Assembly: GCA_015056945.1 (NCBI GenBank)
Contig: SVFH01000008.1
Location: 61,779 to 125,778, forward strand
Direction of reading: 5' to 3'
From: Lachnospiraceae bacterium
Lineage (GTDB): Bacteria; Bacillota; Clostridia; Lachnospirales; Lachnospiraceae
DNA length: 64,000 nucleotides
Shown here: in pieces, positions 35,655 through 43,840 of the stretch
Layout: each line of letters opens with the position of its first letter
How positions within the stretch are numbered: the stretch's first letter is position 1
The notes under the pieces: model-generated
Databases searched by the model: none
What the model saw: only the letters and a program-made list of their open reading frames with translations
What the model was told of the DNA's origin: nothing
Translations under genes and position numbers: made by a program

Positions 35655-37055
35655 TTGTGGTTTGCTAAGGTCAAACTGAATTCCGGATTAAGCGTGCAGG
35701 ATGTGAGAAGTGAGGAAGAAGCCTTACGGATTCTTTTCAAAGAGATTGTAATCGGAAAAGATAAGTATGCATTTGCGAATGGCGATACGGATGAATTCCT
35801 TTCCTGTTTTGAATTCAGAGTCATAGATTCCGGTTTCGGATATATCAGTAAAGATGTTCTTCAGAACGTATTGCAAACGTCAGGAACCAAAACGCTTGTT
35901 TTGAAAGCAAAGTCCGGTAATAAGGAAGGGTATTTTGGCACAAAGGAGATTACGGTTAAGGTACGGGGAACAAAGCTTCAGAAGAAGATGTTTGTTGTGA
36001 CATATGACCAGACGGGAGAGAAGCAAGTTACTGCAGCTGAATTTACAGGACAAGCTAACGTGCCCTACGTTTTCTCGGATTTGAAGGAAGGTACGGATTA
36101 CATCGTAACATATGTTAAGGGCAAGCAGCAGATGGAAGCAAATGAGATTGTTGATGCAGGCAGTTATTCTGTTGTGATTTCCGGTATTAACAATTATGAA
36201 GGAAGTATCAAATATTCCTTTAAGATTAATAAATGTAATCTTGTAACTGCATATCAGAACGGTTTCCTTTCTGTGGACGTGGAGGATTCTGTGATGTACT
36301 CTCCGGTAGGGGCCAAAGCTGAATTGAGTTTTAGGTTTGACGCAGACGGAGAGCAAAATAACAAAGTACTTCTGAAAGAAGGCGAGGATTACGTTATTAA
36401 ATATATGAATAACAAATCTGTCACAACGGATGAAAGAAGAGCCTATATTCAGATTACCGGTAGGGGTAACTTTAGCGGTACGTTACGTGGAGATGGTAAA
36501 AGTGATGCTTCTGTAATTGGAGCCAAAGCAGGTATCGTAAACGAATTAAACTATCATGTTACACAGAGTTGGTTAGGTGATTCTAAAGTTACATATATGC
36601 TTGATAAACTTACTTATAAGAACGGAACAGTAACAGGTGCAAAGGTCACTCTTTATGATGACGGAATAAAGATTTCTCCGAAAGAATATAAGGTTTCGGT
36701 AACGCAGAGGGATGAAAAAACCATATTGATTGCATTTGCAGCAACAAATAAGAATTACCATGGCGAAAAGGTTATTTGCTTACCGGCAAACCAACAATCG
36801 GTTAAGGATAAATCTGTTTCAGTAAAGCTTGATACAAAGGTATTTTATTACACGGGAGAAGAAATCCGTCCTGAAATAAAGGTTACAACAAAGAGCGGAG
36901 AAGACATTACGGACAAAGTAACAATCACTTATGAAAACAATGTTTCAGTCGGTAAAGGAAAGATTATCATAACGGGTAATTTGCAGGAGGGATATTGCGG
37001 AGAGAAGATTGTAAACTTTGTAATATTGCCGAAGTGGATGAAGTGGATGTTTTAG
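35655..37055 (+). CDS. Orphan C-terminal cassette of the giant surface protein
   Basis: An open frame of 466 residues that copies the last ~465 residues of the giant protein (its positions 33376-34769), from AKVKLNSGLSVQDVRSEEEA to the shared end LPKWMKWMF. Long blocks are identical (for example GTDYIVTYVKGKQQMEANE) and alternate with short divergent blocks. It has no signal peptide, no RBS before the possible TTG start at 35655, and begins right at a fragment of the array leader (GTGGTTTG). It is probably not translated alone and may be a donor for gene conversion into the giant gene. Confidence 0.65.
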   Translation: MWFAKVKLNSGLSVQDVRSEEEALRILFKEIVIGKDKYAFANGDTDEFLSCFEFRVIDSGFGYISKDVLQNVLQTSGTKTLVLKAKSGNKEGYFGTKEITVKVRGTKLQKKMFVVTYDQTGEKQVTAAEFTGQANVPYVFSDLKEGTDYIVTYVKGKQQMEANEIVDAGSYSVVISGINNYEGSIKYSFKINKCNLVTAYQNGFLSVDVEDSVMYSPVGAKAELSFRFDADGEQNNKVLLKEGEDYVIKYMNNKSVTTDERRAYIQITGRGNFSGTLRGDGKSDASVIGAKAGIVNELNYHVTQSWLGDSKVTYMLDKLTYKNGTVTGAKVTLYDDGIKISPKEYKVSVTQRDEKTILIAFAATNKNYHGEKVICLPANQQSVKDKSVSVKLDTKVFYYTGEEIRPEIKVTTKSGEDITDKVTITYENNVSVGKGKIIITGNLQEGYCGEKIVNFVILPKWMKWMF

Positions 37056-37068
37056 AATGATGCATGGC

Positions 37069-37097
37069 AGAGAATGTTTCTGTAAGAAACATTCTCT
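37069..37097 (+). repeat. Second copy of the post-giant-gene hairpin
   Basis: AGAGAATGTTTC (37069-37080) pairs with GAAACATTCTCT (37086-37097), the same stem as at 34783-34811 but with a changed loop and no following T-run. A half copy (GCAGAGAATGTTTT) is at about 37959-37972. Confidence 0.7.
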
Positions 37098-37107
37098 AAG
37101 GCAGGGG

Positions 37108-37144
37108 GCAGAAATGTAATTGTGGTTTGTAACAGGCGAAAGGA
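37108..37144 (+). repeat. Array leader repeat, copy 2
   Basis: The leader reads GCAGAAATGTAATTGTGG at its start and ends GCGAAAGGA, giving the RBS of the gene at 37150. Confidence 0.7.
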
Positions 37145-37149
37145 AATAT

Positions 37150-37620
37150 ATGAAAAAGAAAATAATAATAGTTGGATGTATTGTATTAGCAGTGTTGTGT
37201 GGTTTGGTATTTTATAGCTGTGCTACGAGTGAATATCGGGGAGAATATTACTCTGAGTATCCTTTAATAGTGGGGAGATATATTAATGCTAATCCGAAGG
37301 ATGATAAATATAAAGATTTTTATGAAACATATTTATTAGATTATGATGAGTATATAGCATATTGTGAAAAATATGATTTGGAGCCACGGTATAGCAGTAA
37401 GGAAAAAAAATATATTGTTCATGCGATGATTACTGCAGGAAGGTTTTGTGACATTTATGTTAAGAGAGTAAGAATTCATGAACAGAGAGCAGAAGTGTTA
37501 ATATATTACAGTGTTAGAGGCGCTTCTACTGCGGGATTTGATTCAGAACTTTTCGTTATCCCTATAGAGCCAAGTGTTACGAGTGTTTCAGTAGAAACCA
37601 AAGTGAAAAAATATAGTTAA
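37150..37620 (+). CDS. Small exported protein, array family B, member 1
   Basis: A 156-residue protein starting MKKKIIIVGCIVLAVLCG, a signal or anchor helix followed by VFYSCATSEY, a poor lipobox. The ATG at 37150 follows AAAGGA in the array leader. The body is related to the protein at 38014-38523: both have a DYDEY/DYEGY segment, YCEKYDLEPRYSSKEKKY (compare YCETFGLTPRYNDETKKY) and a C-terminal VIPIEP/VIPVEN strand. No known domain is recognised. It lies between the long cassette and the second, broken cassette. Confidence 0.65.
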   Translation: MKKKIIIVGCIVLAVLCGLVFYSCATSEYRGEYYSEYPLIVGRYINANPKDDKYKDFYETYLLDYDEYIAYCEKYDLEPRYSSKEKKYIVHAMITAGRFCDIYVKRVRIHEQRAEVLIYYSVRGASTAGFDSELFVIPIEPSVTSVSVETKVKKYS

Positions 37621-37639
37621 AGTGAGTTTTTAGTAAATG

Positions 37640-37946
37640 CTAATAAACCTTCCACTTTCTCGGATTTAACAGAAGGCATGGATTACAGCGTAACCTATGT
37701 TTTAAGGATAAATCGATTTGTGTAACGCTTAATGAAAAGGTATTTTATTACACGGGAGAAGAAATTTGTCCTGAAATAAAGGTTGCAACGAAGAATGGAG
37801 AAGACATTACGGATAAAGTAACAATCACTTATGAAAACAATGTTTCAGTCGGTAAAGGAAAGATTATCATAACGGGTAATTTGCAGGAGGGATATTGCGG
37901 AGAGAAAACCGTAAACTTTGTAATATTGCCGAAGTGGATGTTTTAG
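37640..37946 (+). pseudogene. Broken cassette from the giant gene 3' end
   Basis: This stretch joins a short piece matching the Ig-like repeat (FSDLTEGMDYSVTYV in one frame) to the final ~80 codons of the giant protein in another frame (KVFYYTGEEICPEIKV to NFVILPKWMF). The junction near 37702 lost several hundred bases and shifts frame, and the end lost six bases (WMKWMF became WMF). It cannot encode a functional protein but keeps high identity to the other copies. Confidence 0.75.
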
Positions 37947-37971
37947 AGCGGTGTCTGGCAGAGAATGTTTT

Positions 37972-38008
37972 GGGAAAATGTAACTGAGGTTTGTAATAGT
38001 CGAAAGGA
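37972..38008 (+). repeat. Array leader repeat, copy 3
   Basis: The leader contains ATGTAACTGAGGTTTGTAAT and ends CGAAAGGA, giving the RBS of the gene at 38014. Confidence 0.7.
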
Positions 38009-38013
38009 AATAT

Positions 38014-38523
38014 ATGAAAAAGAAAATATTAGTTGTATGTTTAATCGTTTTTATGACAATTGTTATCGCGATACTGGTTGTTAAATCATTACCATATCAG
38101 GGAGAGTATTATTTTGATGAAAAAACGAATGCATTGGCTGTTATTCACGAGAATGGTGGTACGGATGTTTATAAAGATGATTGGGGTGCTTTTTTGTATG
38201 ATTATGAAGGTTATCTGCAATATTGTGAGACGTTTGGGTTGACGCCTCGGTACAATGATGAAACAAAAAAATATTTGGTATATGGTAATTTTGCACATAG
38301 TATAATTAAAACTCACAGGGTTAAAAAAATAAAAATCAAAGAAGGAAAAGTATATGTGTATTTGAAGGAGAGAGTGAGAACAGGCATAGGCGATGCTTTA
38401 TCATTTTATCATGATTGTTATTTTTTAGTCATTCCGGTAGAGAATAATGTTACGGATTATTGTGTTTTTGTAGATACGAATAGTGAAAAGCTTTCATACA
38501 ATGGTAACATTCAGTTATATTGA
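38014..38523 (+). CDS. Small exported protein, array family B, member 2
   Basis: A 169-residue protein with an N-terminal anchor helix (ILVVCLIVFMTIVIAILVV) and a Tyr-rich outer domain beginning PYQGEYYFDEK. It is a paralogue of the protein at 37150-37620, diverged over the whole length. The RBS is the AAAGGA of the array leader, and the first seven codons (MKKKIL) resemble its sister. Function is unknown. Confidence 0.65.
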   Translation: MKKKILVVCLIVFMTIVIAILVVKSLPYQGEYYFDEKTNALAVIHENGGTDVYKDDWGAFLYDYEGYLQYCETFGLTPRYNDETKKYLVYGNFAHSIIKTHRVKKIKIKEGKVYVYLKERVRTGIGDALSFYHDCYFLVIPVENNVTDYCVFVDTNSEKLSYNGNIQLY

Positions 38524-38555
38524 TTTATTACAAATTGTGAAAGCGTAATTATTTC

Positions 38556-38663
38556 AATCCGGTTGCATCCATTGTGAATGCAGGTGTTTACTATGTTGTA
38601 CTGGAAGCAGTGAAAGATGCTGAAGGCAACTATACGGGAAATCTTTCTGGTAAAACAGAACCT
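38556..38663 (+). pseudogene. Short cassette fragment from the giant gene
   Basis: About 108 bp match the giant gene at roughly 33232-33340 (PVASITNAGVYYIVLEAVKD region; here NAGVYYVVLEAVKDAEGNYT). The fragment runs directly into array leader copy 4 without a stop in its own frame. It is a remnant left by recombination. Confidence 0.7.
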
Positions 38664-38666
38664 TTT

Positions 38667-38703
38667 GCGGAAATATAACTGTGGTTTGTAATTAGTGAAA
38701 GGA
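38667..38703 (+). repeat. Array leader repeat, copy 4
   Basis: The leader reads GCGGAAATATAACTGTGG and ends GTGAAAGGA, nearly the same as copy 1. The following gene belongs to the same family (A) as the one after copy 1. Confidence 0.75.
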
Positions 38704-38710
38704 TATGGAT

Positions 38711-39472
38711 ATGAAAAGAAAAATAATTTTTTTTACAAGTATTAGCTTGTTTTTGCTACTGGCGTCTGTGGGAATCTTTTTTGTAATAAAACATAGCAAG
38801 AACAATGTGTCAGAGCAGGTGACGGATGGCGAACAGAAATATTTTTATATTGAAGTAAATGGTGGGGATTTCGAGATTACCAACGGGAAAGAGACGGCAT
38901 ATAAAGGGAAAGCAGATGTCGAACCATACCGACCTTATATTGAAGGTGATTTAGATATGTCTTTCGCTGGGGATGGATATAAAATACCGGATTTTGGAAG
39001 TGAAGAACAGGAATATAAGATATCGTTTTTGAAAGAAAGGGAGTATGACGTTACTATTCAATATAATGTAATTGAAGAAGATAATTTTTATTTTTCACTT
39101 GAAAATTTCTCATTTGGGTGGATATCTTTTTCAAAGGATAAGAAGTTTGAGTTGTTTTTGGAAAAACCTACTTTGGTTTCTCTATCCATTGGCGCGAGTG
39201 GATGCGAAGTTCCGTGGATTTTAGCAAAGCTGAAATCAGATTGTTCGGGGATATCAGGTGAGATTACTGAACAAAGTATTAGATTATATTCAAATGATGA
39301 ATCTTGTGTAGATATATGTTTTCTCGGAAAACACGATGAATTAGAGATTAAAAATATCCCTATCGACAAAGAAGGTATTACAATTTCTTCCGATAGAAAA
39401 GGGAACTGTATCATTAAGCGCAAATGGAAGGTATTGCATAAAGAATATTTCGGATGGCCGGAAGAAGAGTGA
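38711..39472 (+). CDS. Small exported protein, array family A, member 2
   Basis: A 253-residue paralogue of the protein at 34872-35630. The first ~95 residues (anchor, then VTDGEQKYFYIEVNGGDFE) and the last ~35 (DKEGITISSDRKGNCIIKRK onward) are almost identical to that protein. The middle ~110 residues share little beyond general beta-strand character. This pattern fits exchange or diversifying selection of a central module. The ATG at 38711 is chosen for spacing from AAAGGA. Function is unknown. Confidence 0.7.
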   Translation: MKRKIIFFTSISLFLLLASVGIFFVIKHSKNNVSEQVTDGEQKYFYIEVNGGDFEITNGKETAYKGKADVEPYRPYIEGDLDMSFAGDGYKIPDFGSEEQEYKISFLKEREYDVTIQYNVIEEDNFYFSLENFSFGWISFSKDKKFELFLEKPTLVSLSIGASGCEVPWILAKLKSDCSGISGEITEQSIRLYSNDESCVDICFLGKHDELEIKNIPIDKEGITISSDRKGNCIIKRKWKVLHKEYFGWPEEE

Positions 39473-39494
39473 AATCATAGATAGTAAATCGATT

Positions 39495-39520
39495 AATTGT
39501 GTTCGTAATCGACGAAAGAG
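39495..39520 (+). repeat. Decayed array leader, fifth occurrence
   Basis: AATTGTGTTCGTAATCGACG followed by AAAGAG resembles the leader GTGGTTTGTAAT-AGCGAAAGGA with several changes. No small gene follows, and the next open frame is the unrelated gene at 39625. Confidence 0.45.
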
Positions 39521-39624
39521 AATAATAATTTTTGCATGCGTTGCAGAACATCAATAACCAAATGAGCTTGGGGAAAGGAGAAAAATCTATTATTCAAAAA
39601 GGATAATTGGATTGTATGTAAAAC

Positions 39625-41244
39625 ATGAGCGATAAAGAATTACGTGAAGAAACAAATGAAACAACCGAAGAAAAAGAAGTTGTTACAGAAACTAAGGCAG
39701 AGAAAAAGGATGAGGCGGAGGTTGTGACAAAACCGGAAGAAACCGCAGAGAAAAAATCCTACGAGAATATAAAGCCGACGCTGTGGGAACGCATGACAAC
39801 CAAACAGAAGGTATTATCGATTGCCATTCCGGTGGGGGTTATTGTGCTTGCGGTTTTGATTACCATAATCGTAGTCCGCACAAATCATTATAAGAACCTG
39901 ACGCAGGGTGTGGAAGTGTATTATCAGGACGGCACGATGATGGGAGTGAAGGCTTTCAAAGATGCGGAATATTCCTATTCTGCAGCAGCCTTTGTGTTTG
40001 CACAAGAGGATGCAGATATTTCGTCGAATCCTGCGGTAACAACATCGGATGGGAAATATATTTATTTTGCGGAAGAATCTGCAAATGGTGTATTTTCCCT
40101 TTATGTGTCTAAAGTAAATGGTAAGAAAAAGACGCTTGTGGATGATAACGTGACAGATTACGAAATTCTTGAAAAAGGGGTTATTTGTTATGCAGCGGAG
40201 AATACGCTTTACCGCTATGTGGTAAAAGGAGGCAAAGTATCTAACCTCGCAACGGACGCGACAAACTTTATCTTAAACAGTCGGAAAAACCGCGTGATGA
40301 TGCTTGGGGGCGGAATCCTTTCTGCAATGGAGATTGACAAGCCCGGTGAAAAGAAGGAGATAGATACCGGTGTTTCACGCGTTTTTGCAGCAGATGATAA
40401 GTTTGAATCATTTGTTTACGAGAAGAACGGAGTTCTTTGCGGCAAATATAAGGAAGACCCTGTTGTTTCAATTGCAAACAACGTAAATGATGTGTGGGTA
40501 CATAATATTGACGAGAAATATGAAGTGTATTATATTGCAGGCGGACATAATTTGAAGTACTATAAACGTGGAGATAAAGATTCTTCGCTGGTGAAGGATT
40601 ATGTAACGGATATATATGGTGCAAACCAGCAGGCGGGTGTTTTCCTGTGTTACACACAGGACGGAATTTATTACTTTGTGGAGAACGGCAAGCCGGTAGC
40701 AGTATCGGAAGAGGCAATCGTTTCCGTGGACAGAAATGTAATCTGCGATAAAGCGGACGGCAAAGTAACCTTCATTGGATATGATGCGTCAAATAAGGGT
40801 ACACTGTATGCGATGAGCAATAAGCTTTTTAATAAAGGTAAAATAGAAGCATTAGAAACTGATGTGGTTTCCATTGAATTTATTGAAGGCAAAGAACTCT
40901 GCATCTGTAAGAATGACGGAACAGGAATTCCGGAACTTTACTTAAATGGTGAGCGTATTGCAACCAACGTGATTCCGGGAAGTGTGCAGAAATGTGCGGA
41001 CCGTGACCACCTTGTTTATGCATGCAATACATTCGGCACCGGCAAAGTGAATCTTTTTATTCACGACGGCAAGGAAGAGAAAGTAATCGGAGAAGTTGCA
41101 GACGGCAAGGTTATCGCAGTCAGCGGCAAAGCAGTTTATTATGTGGCTGATGTTGACGGAACCAAACATTTTATGAAGTATAATGGTAAAAAGAGCAAGT
41201 CCCTTGCAGAAAATGTTATGGAAATCGGTTATATCTTTTACTAA
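39625..41244 (+). CDS. Membrane-anchored propeller-like protein of unknown function
   Basis: A 539-residue protein with a charged, Glu/Lys/Thr-rich cytoplasmic tail (residues 1-60), one membrane helix (about 70-92, VLSIAIPVGVIVLAVLITII) and a long extracytoplasmic part made of repeated short beta motifs such as DGKYIYFAEES, NTLYRYVVKGGK and DGIYYFVENGK. This resembles DUF5050/WD40-like propellers. The RBS is poor, but no better in-frame start is seen. It is followed after 37 bp by a lipoprotein gene and then the pyr genes in the same direction. Confidence 0.6.
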   Translation: MSDKELREETNETTEEKEVVTETKAEKKDEAEVVTKPEETAEKKSYENIKPTLWERMTTKQKVLSIAIPVGVIVLAVLITIIVVRTNHYKNLTQGVEVYYQDGTMMGVKAFKDAEYSYSAAAFVFAQEDADISSNPAVTTSDGKYIYFAEESANGVFSLYVSKVNGKKKTLVDDNVTDYEILEKGVICYAAENTLYRYVVKGGKVSNLATDATNFILNSRKNRVMMLGGGILSAMEIDKPGEKKEIDTGVSRVFAADDKFESFVYEKNGVLCGKYKEDPVVSIANNVNDVWVHNIDEKYEVYYIAGGHNLKYYKRGDKDSSLVKDYVTDIYGANQQAGVFLCYTQDGIYYFVENGKPVAVSEEAIVSVDRNVICDKADGKVTFIGYDASNKGTLYAMSNKLFNKGKIEALETDVVSIEFIEGKELCICKNDGTGIPELYLNGERIATNVIPGSVQKCADRDHLVYACNTFGTGKVNLFIHDGKEEKVIGEVADGKVIAVSGKAVYYVADVDGTKHFMKYNGKKSKSLAENVMEIGYIFY

Positions 41245-41281
41245 AAGCGAATATTCTGATACAAAAAAGTAAACGAGGTTT

Positions 41282-41710
41282 ATGATGATGTATCAGATGA
41301 AAAAAATGGTAAGACCGGCACTGCTGGCAGCTTGTATCCTGGCGATGTTTTCGTTCGCAGGATGCAGAAAGACACAAGAGGATGTGAAAATACAGGAACT
41401 GGATTATACCGTTCTTGCGGAAAAGAATATTCCGACACCGCTTCTGGAAGAATTGGAAGTCCGCAAAAAGGAAGAGTTCAGAATTACGTATGAGGACGGT
41501 GAATACCTTTATTTGTGCGTCGGATACGGACAACAGGAATCCGGCGGCTACAGTATTCAGGTCAAAGAGCTTGGCTTGTATGAAGACTATATTCTTCTGG
41601 ATACGACCTTGCTTGGACCAAGTCACGATGAAGCGGCAAAGAAGACACCATCTTATCCATACATGGTACTTCGGACAGAATTAAGAAATACGCCGGTAAT
41701 GTTTGAATAA
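41282..41710 (+). CDS. Small lipoprotein of unknown function
   Basis: A 142-residue predicted lipoprotein. The signal peptide ends in the lipobox FAGC (MFSFAGCRKT), so Cys near residue 25 would be lipid-modified and the protein held on the outer face of the membrane. The mature part has no recognised domain; a YLYLCVGYGQQESGGYS segment resembles small protease-inhibitor-like strands. GAGG lies before the ATG run. It sits between the anchored propeller protein and pyrC with short gaps, so the three may share a transcript. Confidence 0.65.
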   Translation: MMMYQMKKMVRPALLAACILAMFSFAGCRKTQEDVKIQELDYTVLAEKNIPTPLLEELEVRKKEEFRITYEDGEYLYLCVGYGQQESGGYSIQVKELGLYEDYILLDTTLLGPSHDEAAKKTPSYPYMVLRTELRNTPVMFE

Positions 41711-41758
41711 AAGAGAACGTCTGCGGTGACAGATAATGAAAGAAAAGAGGAAATACAA

Positions 41759-43045
41759 ATGCTTGTCATAAAAAATGCACATTTGGTAAACCCGGCAACT
41801 GCGTTTGAGGGGGATGTAAACATCTATATTGAAGGAGATGTAATTGCACGCATTGAGCCTGCATCAAACGGTTTAAACGGTATTTCGGATGATGCGGAAC
41901 TGATCGATGCATCAGGACTTTGTGCAATCCCCGGCCTGATTGATGTGCACACACATTTCAGAGATCCCGGTTTTACCTACAAAGAGGATATTGAAAGCGG
42001 CGCAAAAGCGGCAGCGGCAGGCGGTTATACGACCGTAATTATGATGTGTAACACCAAACCTGCAATTGACAATACAGATACGTTAAAAGAGTGTCTTGCG
42101 AAGGGGGAAACGTGTGACATCCGTGTGCTTTCCTGTGCGGCAGTTACCAAGGGATTAAAAGGCGAAGAGATGACGGATATTCCGGCGCTTTTACAAGCGG
42201 GTGCCGTGGGACTTACGGACGACGGAATTCCGATTATGAATGAGAATATCGTGCGTGAGGTTTTCAGGAAAGCGGCAGAGTATAACGTGCCTGTAAGCCT
42301 CCATGAAGAGGACCCTGCACTCATTACCAATAACGGTGTGAACCGTGGTGCGGCTTCTGACTTTTATCAGATTGGCGGTTCTCCGCGCGAAGCCGAAATT
42401 ACCATGATTGAAAGAGACTTGGCGATTGCGCTTGAAACAGGCGCAATTGTAAATATCCAGCATATCAGTACGAAGGAAGGCGTGGAGCTTGTCCGCAAGG
42501 CCAAGGCTGTTCCCGGCAACAATGTGCATGCGGAAGCAACACCGCATCACATTGCCCTTACGGAAGAAGCCGTGATTAAGAAAGGAACACTTGCGAAGGT
42601 GAATCCCCCGATTCGTACCGAAGAAGACCGTCAGGCAATCCTTGCGGGATTAAAAGACGGTACCATAGATATCATTGCAACGGACCATGCGCCGCATGCA
42701 CCCGAGGAAAAAGCGAAAGATATTACACAGGCGCCGAGCGGAATGTTGGGACTGGAAACGGCATTTGCACTTGCGAACCGTGTACTGGTGAAAGAGAACG
42801 GAATGCCTTTTATCGAAATGGTGGATAAGTTTACCGTGGCACCGGCGAAGATGTATCATCTTCCCTATGGAGATGTCGGTGTTGGTAAAATAGCGGATAT
42901 CGTGCTGGTGGATCCTGACGAGAAATGGGTGGTGGAAGGATTTGCTTCCAAATCCTCTAACTCTCCTTTTATCGGGGAAGAGATGACAGGACGAATCCGT
43001 TATACCGTGTGTGAAGGTAAAATAGCATACAGCTTAGTGAAATAA
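41759..43045 (+). CDS. pyrC: Dihydroorotase
   Basis: A 428-residue amidohydrolase that cyclises carbamoyl aspartate to dihydroorotate in pyrimidine synthesis. The metal site is visible in DVHTHFRDPGF (about residue 61), HEED, the NIQHIST histidine and ATDHAPHAPEEK (catalytic Asp). The length and these motifs fit the class I, Bacillus-type enzyme. The ATG at 41759 is supported by AGAGGAAA; an in-frame upstream codon at 41726 is unlikely. It leads a pyrC-pyrK-pyrD cluster. Confidence 0.96.
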   Translation: MLVIKNAHLVNPATAFEGDVNIYIEGDVIARIEPASNGLNGISDDAELIDASGLCAIPGLIDVHTHFRDPGFTYKEDIESGAKAAAAGGYTTVIMMCNTKPAIDNTDTLKECLAKGETCDIRVLSCAAVTKGLKGEEMTDIPALLQAGAVGLTDDGIPIMNENIVREVFRKAAEYNVPVSLHEEDPALITNNGVNRGAASDFYQIGGSPREAEITMIERDLAIALETGAIVNIQHISTKEGVELVRKAKAVPGNNVHAEATPHHIALTEEAVIKKGTLAKVNPPIRTEEDRQAILAGLKDGTIDIIATDHAPHAPEEKAKDITQAPSGMLGLETAFALANRVLVKENGMPFIEMVDKFTVAPAKMYHLPYGDVGVGKIADIVLVDPDEKWVVEGFASKSSNSPFIGEEMTGRIRYTVCEGKIAYSLVK

Positions 43046-43060
43046 AAAAGGAGGAGCGAC

Positions 43061-43840
43061 ATGTTTTATCGTAAAAAAGAGACTGCCGTAGTGTACAGTC
43101 AGACAAAGCTTGCTACGGGAATTTATGATTGCCGCATCAAAACACCGGCTGCCAAAGCGGCAAGACCGGGACAGTTTATCGGCGTGTATCCGAAGGATGC
43201 ATCTCATCTTCTTGCGCGTCCGATCAGTATCTGTGAGGCGGACAGTGAGAATTCGGTTTTAAGAATAGTGTACAGGGTAGCAGGAGAAGGAACGAAAGAG
43301 TTCTCGGGATATCAGGAGAAAGATAATGTTGCGATTCTTGCGAATCTCGGAAATGGTTTCCCGATAGAAGAAGCAACCGGCAAAACAGTGCTTATCATGG
43401 GTGGCGGAATCGGTATTCCTCCCATGCTTGGCGTAGCGAAAGCAATCAAGGATGCGGACAAGCATATTTTCTTAGGTTACAGAGATATTGAGACGTTTCT
43501 GTCAGATGAATTCCTGCCATATGGTTCCGTTTATATTGCAACGGAGGACGGCAGTGTGGGATGTAAGGGAAATGTCCTGAATGCACTTGCAACCACGACA
43601 TTGAAGCCGGATATCATTATGGCGTGCGGTCCGATGCCGATGCTTCGCGCAATCAAAAAATATGCAGAGGAAAATGATATTGTTGCATATATATCACTCG
43701 AAGAACGTATGGCCTGCGGTGTAGGCGCGTGTCTTGGATGCGTTTGCAAAACCACACATAAAGACCATCATTCACACGTGAATAATACAAGAATTTGTAC
43801 GGAAGGTCCTGTATTTGATGCAAGGGAGGTGGACATTTAA
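43061..43840 (+). CDS. pyrK: Dihydroorotate dehydrogenase B, electron transfer subunit
   Basis: A 259-residue subunit that carries electrons from PyrD to NAD+ through FAD and a [2Fe-2S] cluster. The FAD site is at LARPISICE, the NAD-binding region at LIMGGGIGIPPMLGVAKAI, and the cluster Cys residues are in ACGVGACLGCVC with a fourth in RICTEGPVF. GGAGGAG precedes the ATG. The stop overlaps the pyrD start by one base (TAATG), so the two subunits are translationally coupled. Confidence 0.95.
   Translation: MFYRKKETAVVYSQTKLATGIYDCRIKTPAAKAARPGQFIGVYPKDASHLLARPISICEADSENSVLRIVYRVAGEGTKEFSGYQEKDNVAILANLGNGFPIEEATGKTVLIMGGGIGIPPMLGVAKAIKDADKHIFLGYRDIETFLSDEFLPYGSVYIATEDGSVGCKGNVLNALATTTLKPDIIMACGPMPMLRAIKKYAEENDIVAYISLEERMACGVGACLGCVCKTTHKDHHSHVNNTRICTEGPVFDAREVDI

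Noticed and set aside
33376..37055. Polymorphic toxin C-terminus with immunity genes
   Set aside because: The duplicated C-terminal region consists of Ig-like surface repeats with no recognisable toxin fold, and the cassettes are similar to each other where toxin tips would be unrelated.
34828..39520. CRISPR-like repeat array
   Set aside because: The repeated leaders are separated by whole genes of unequal length and carry RBS sequences; there are no short regular spacers.
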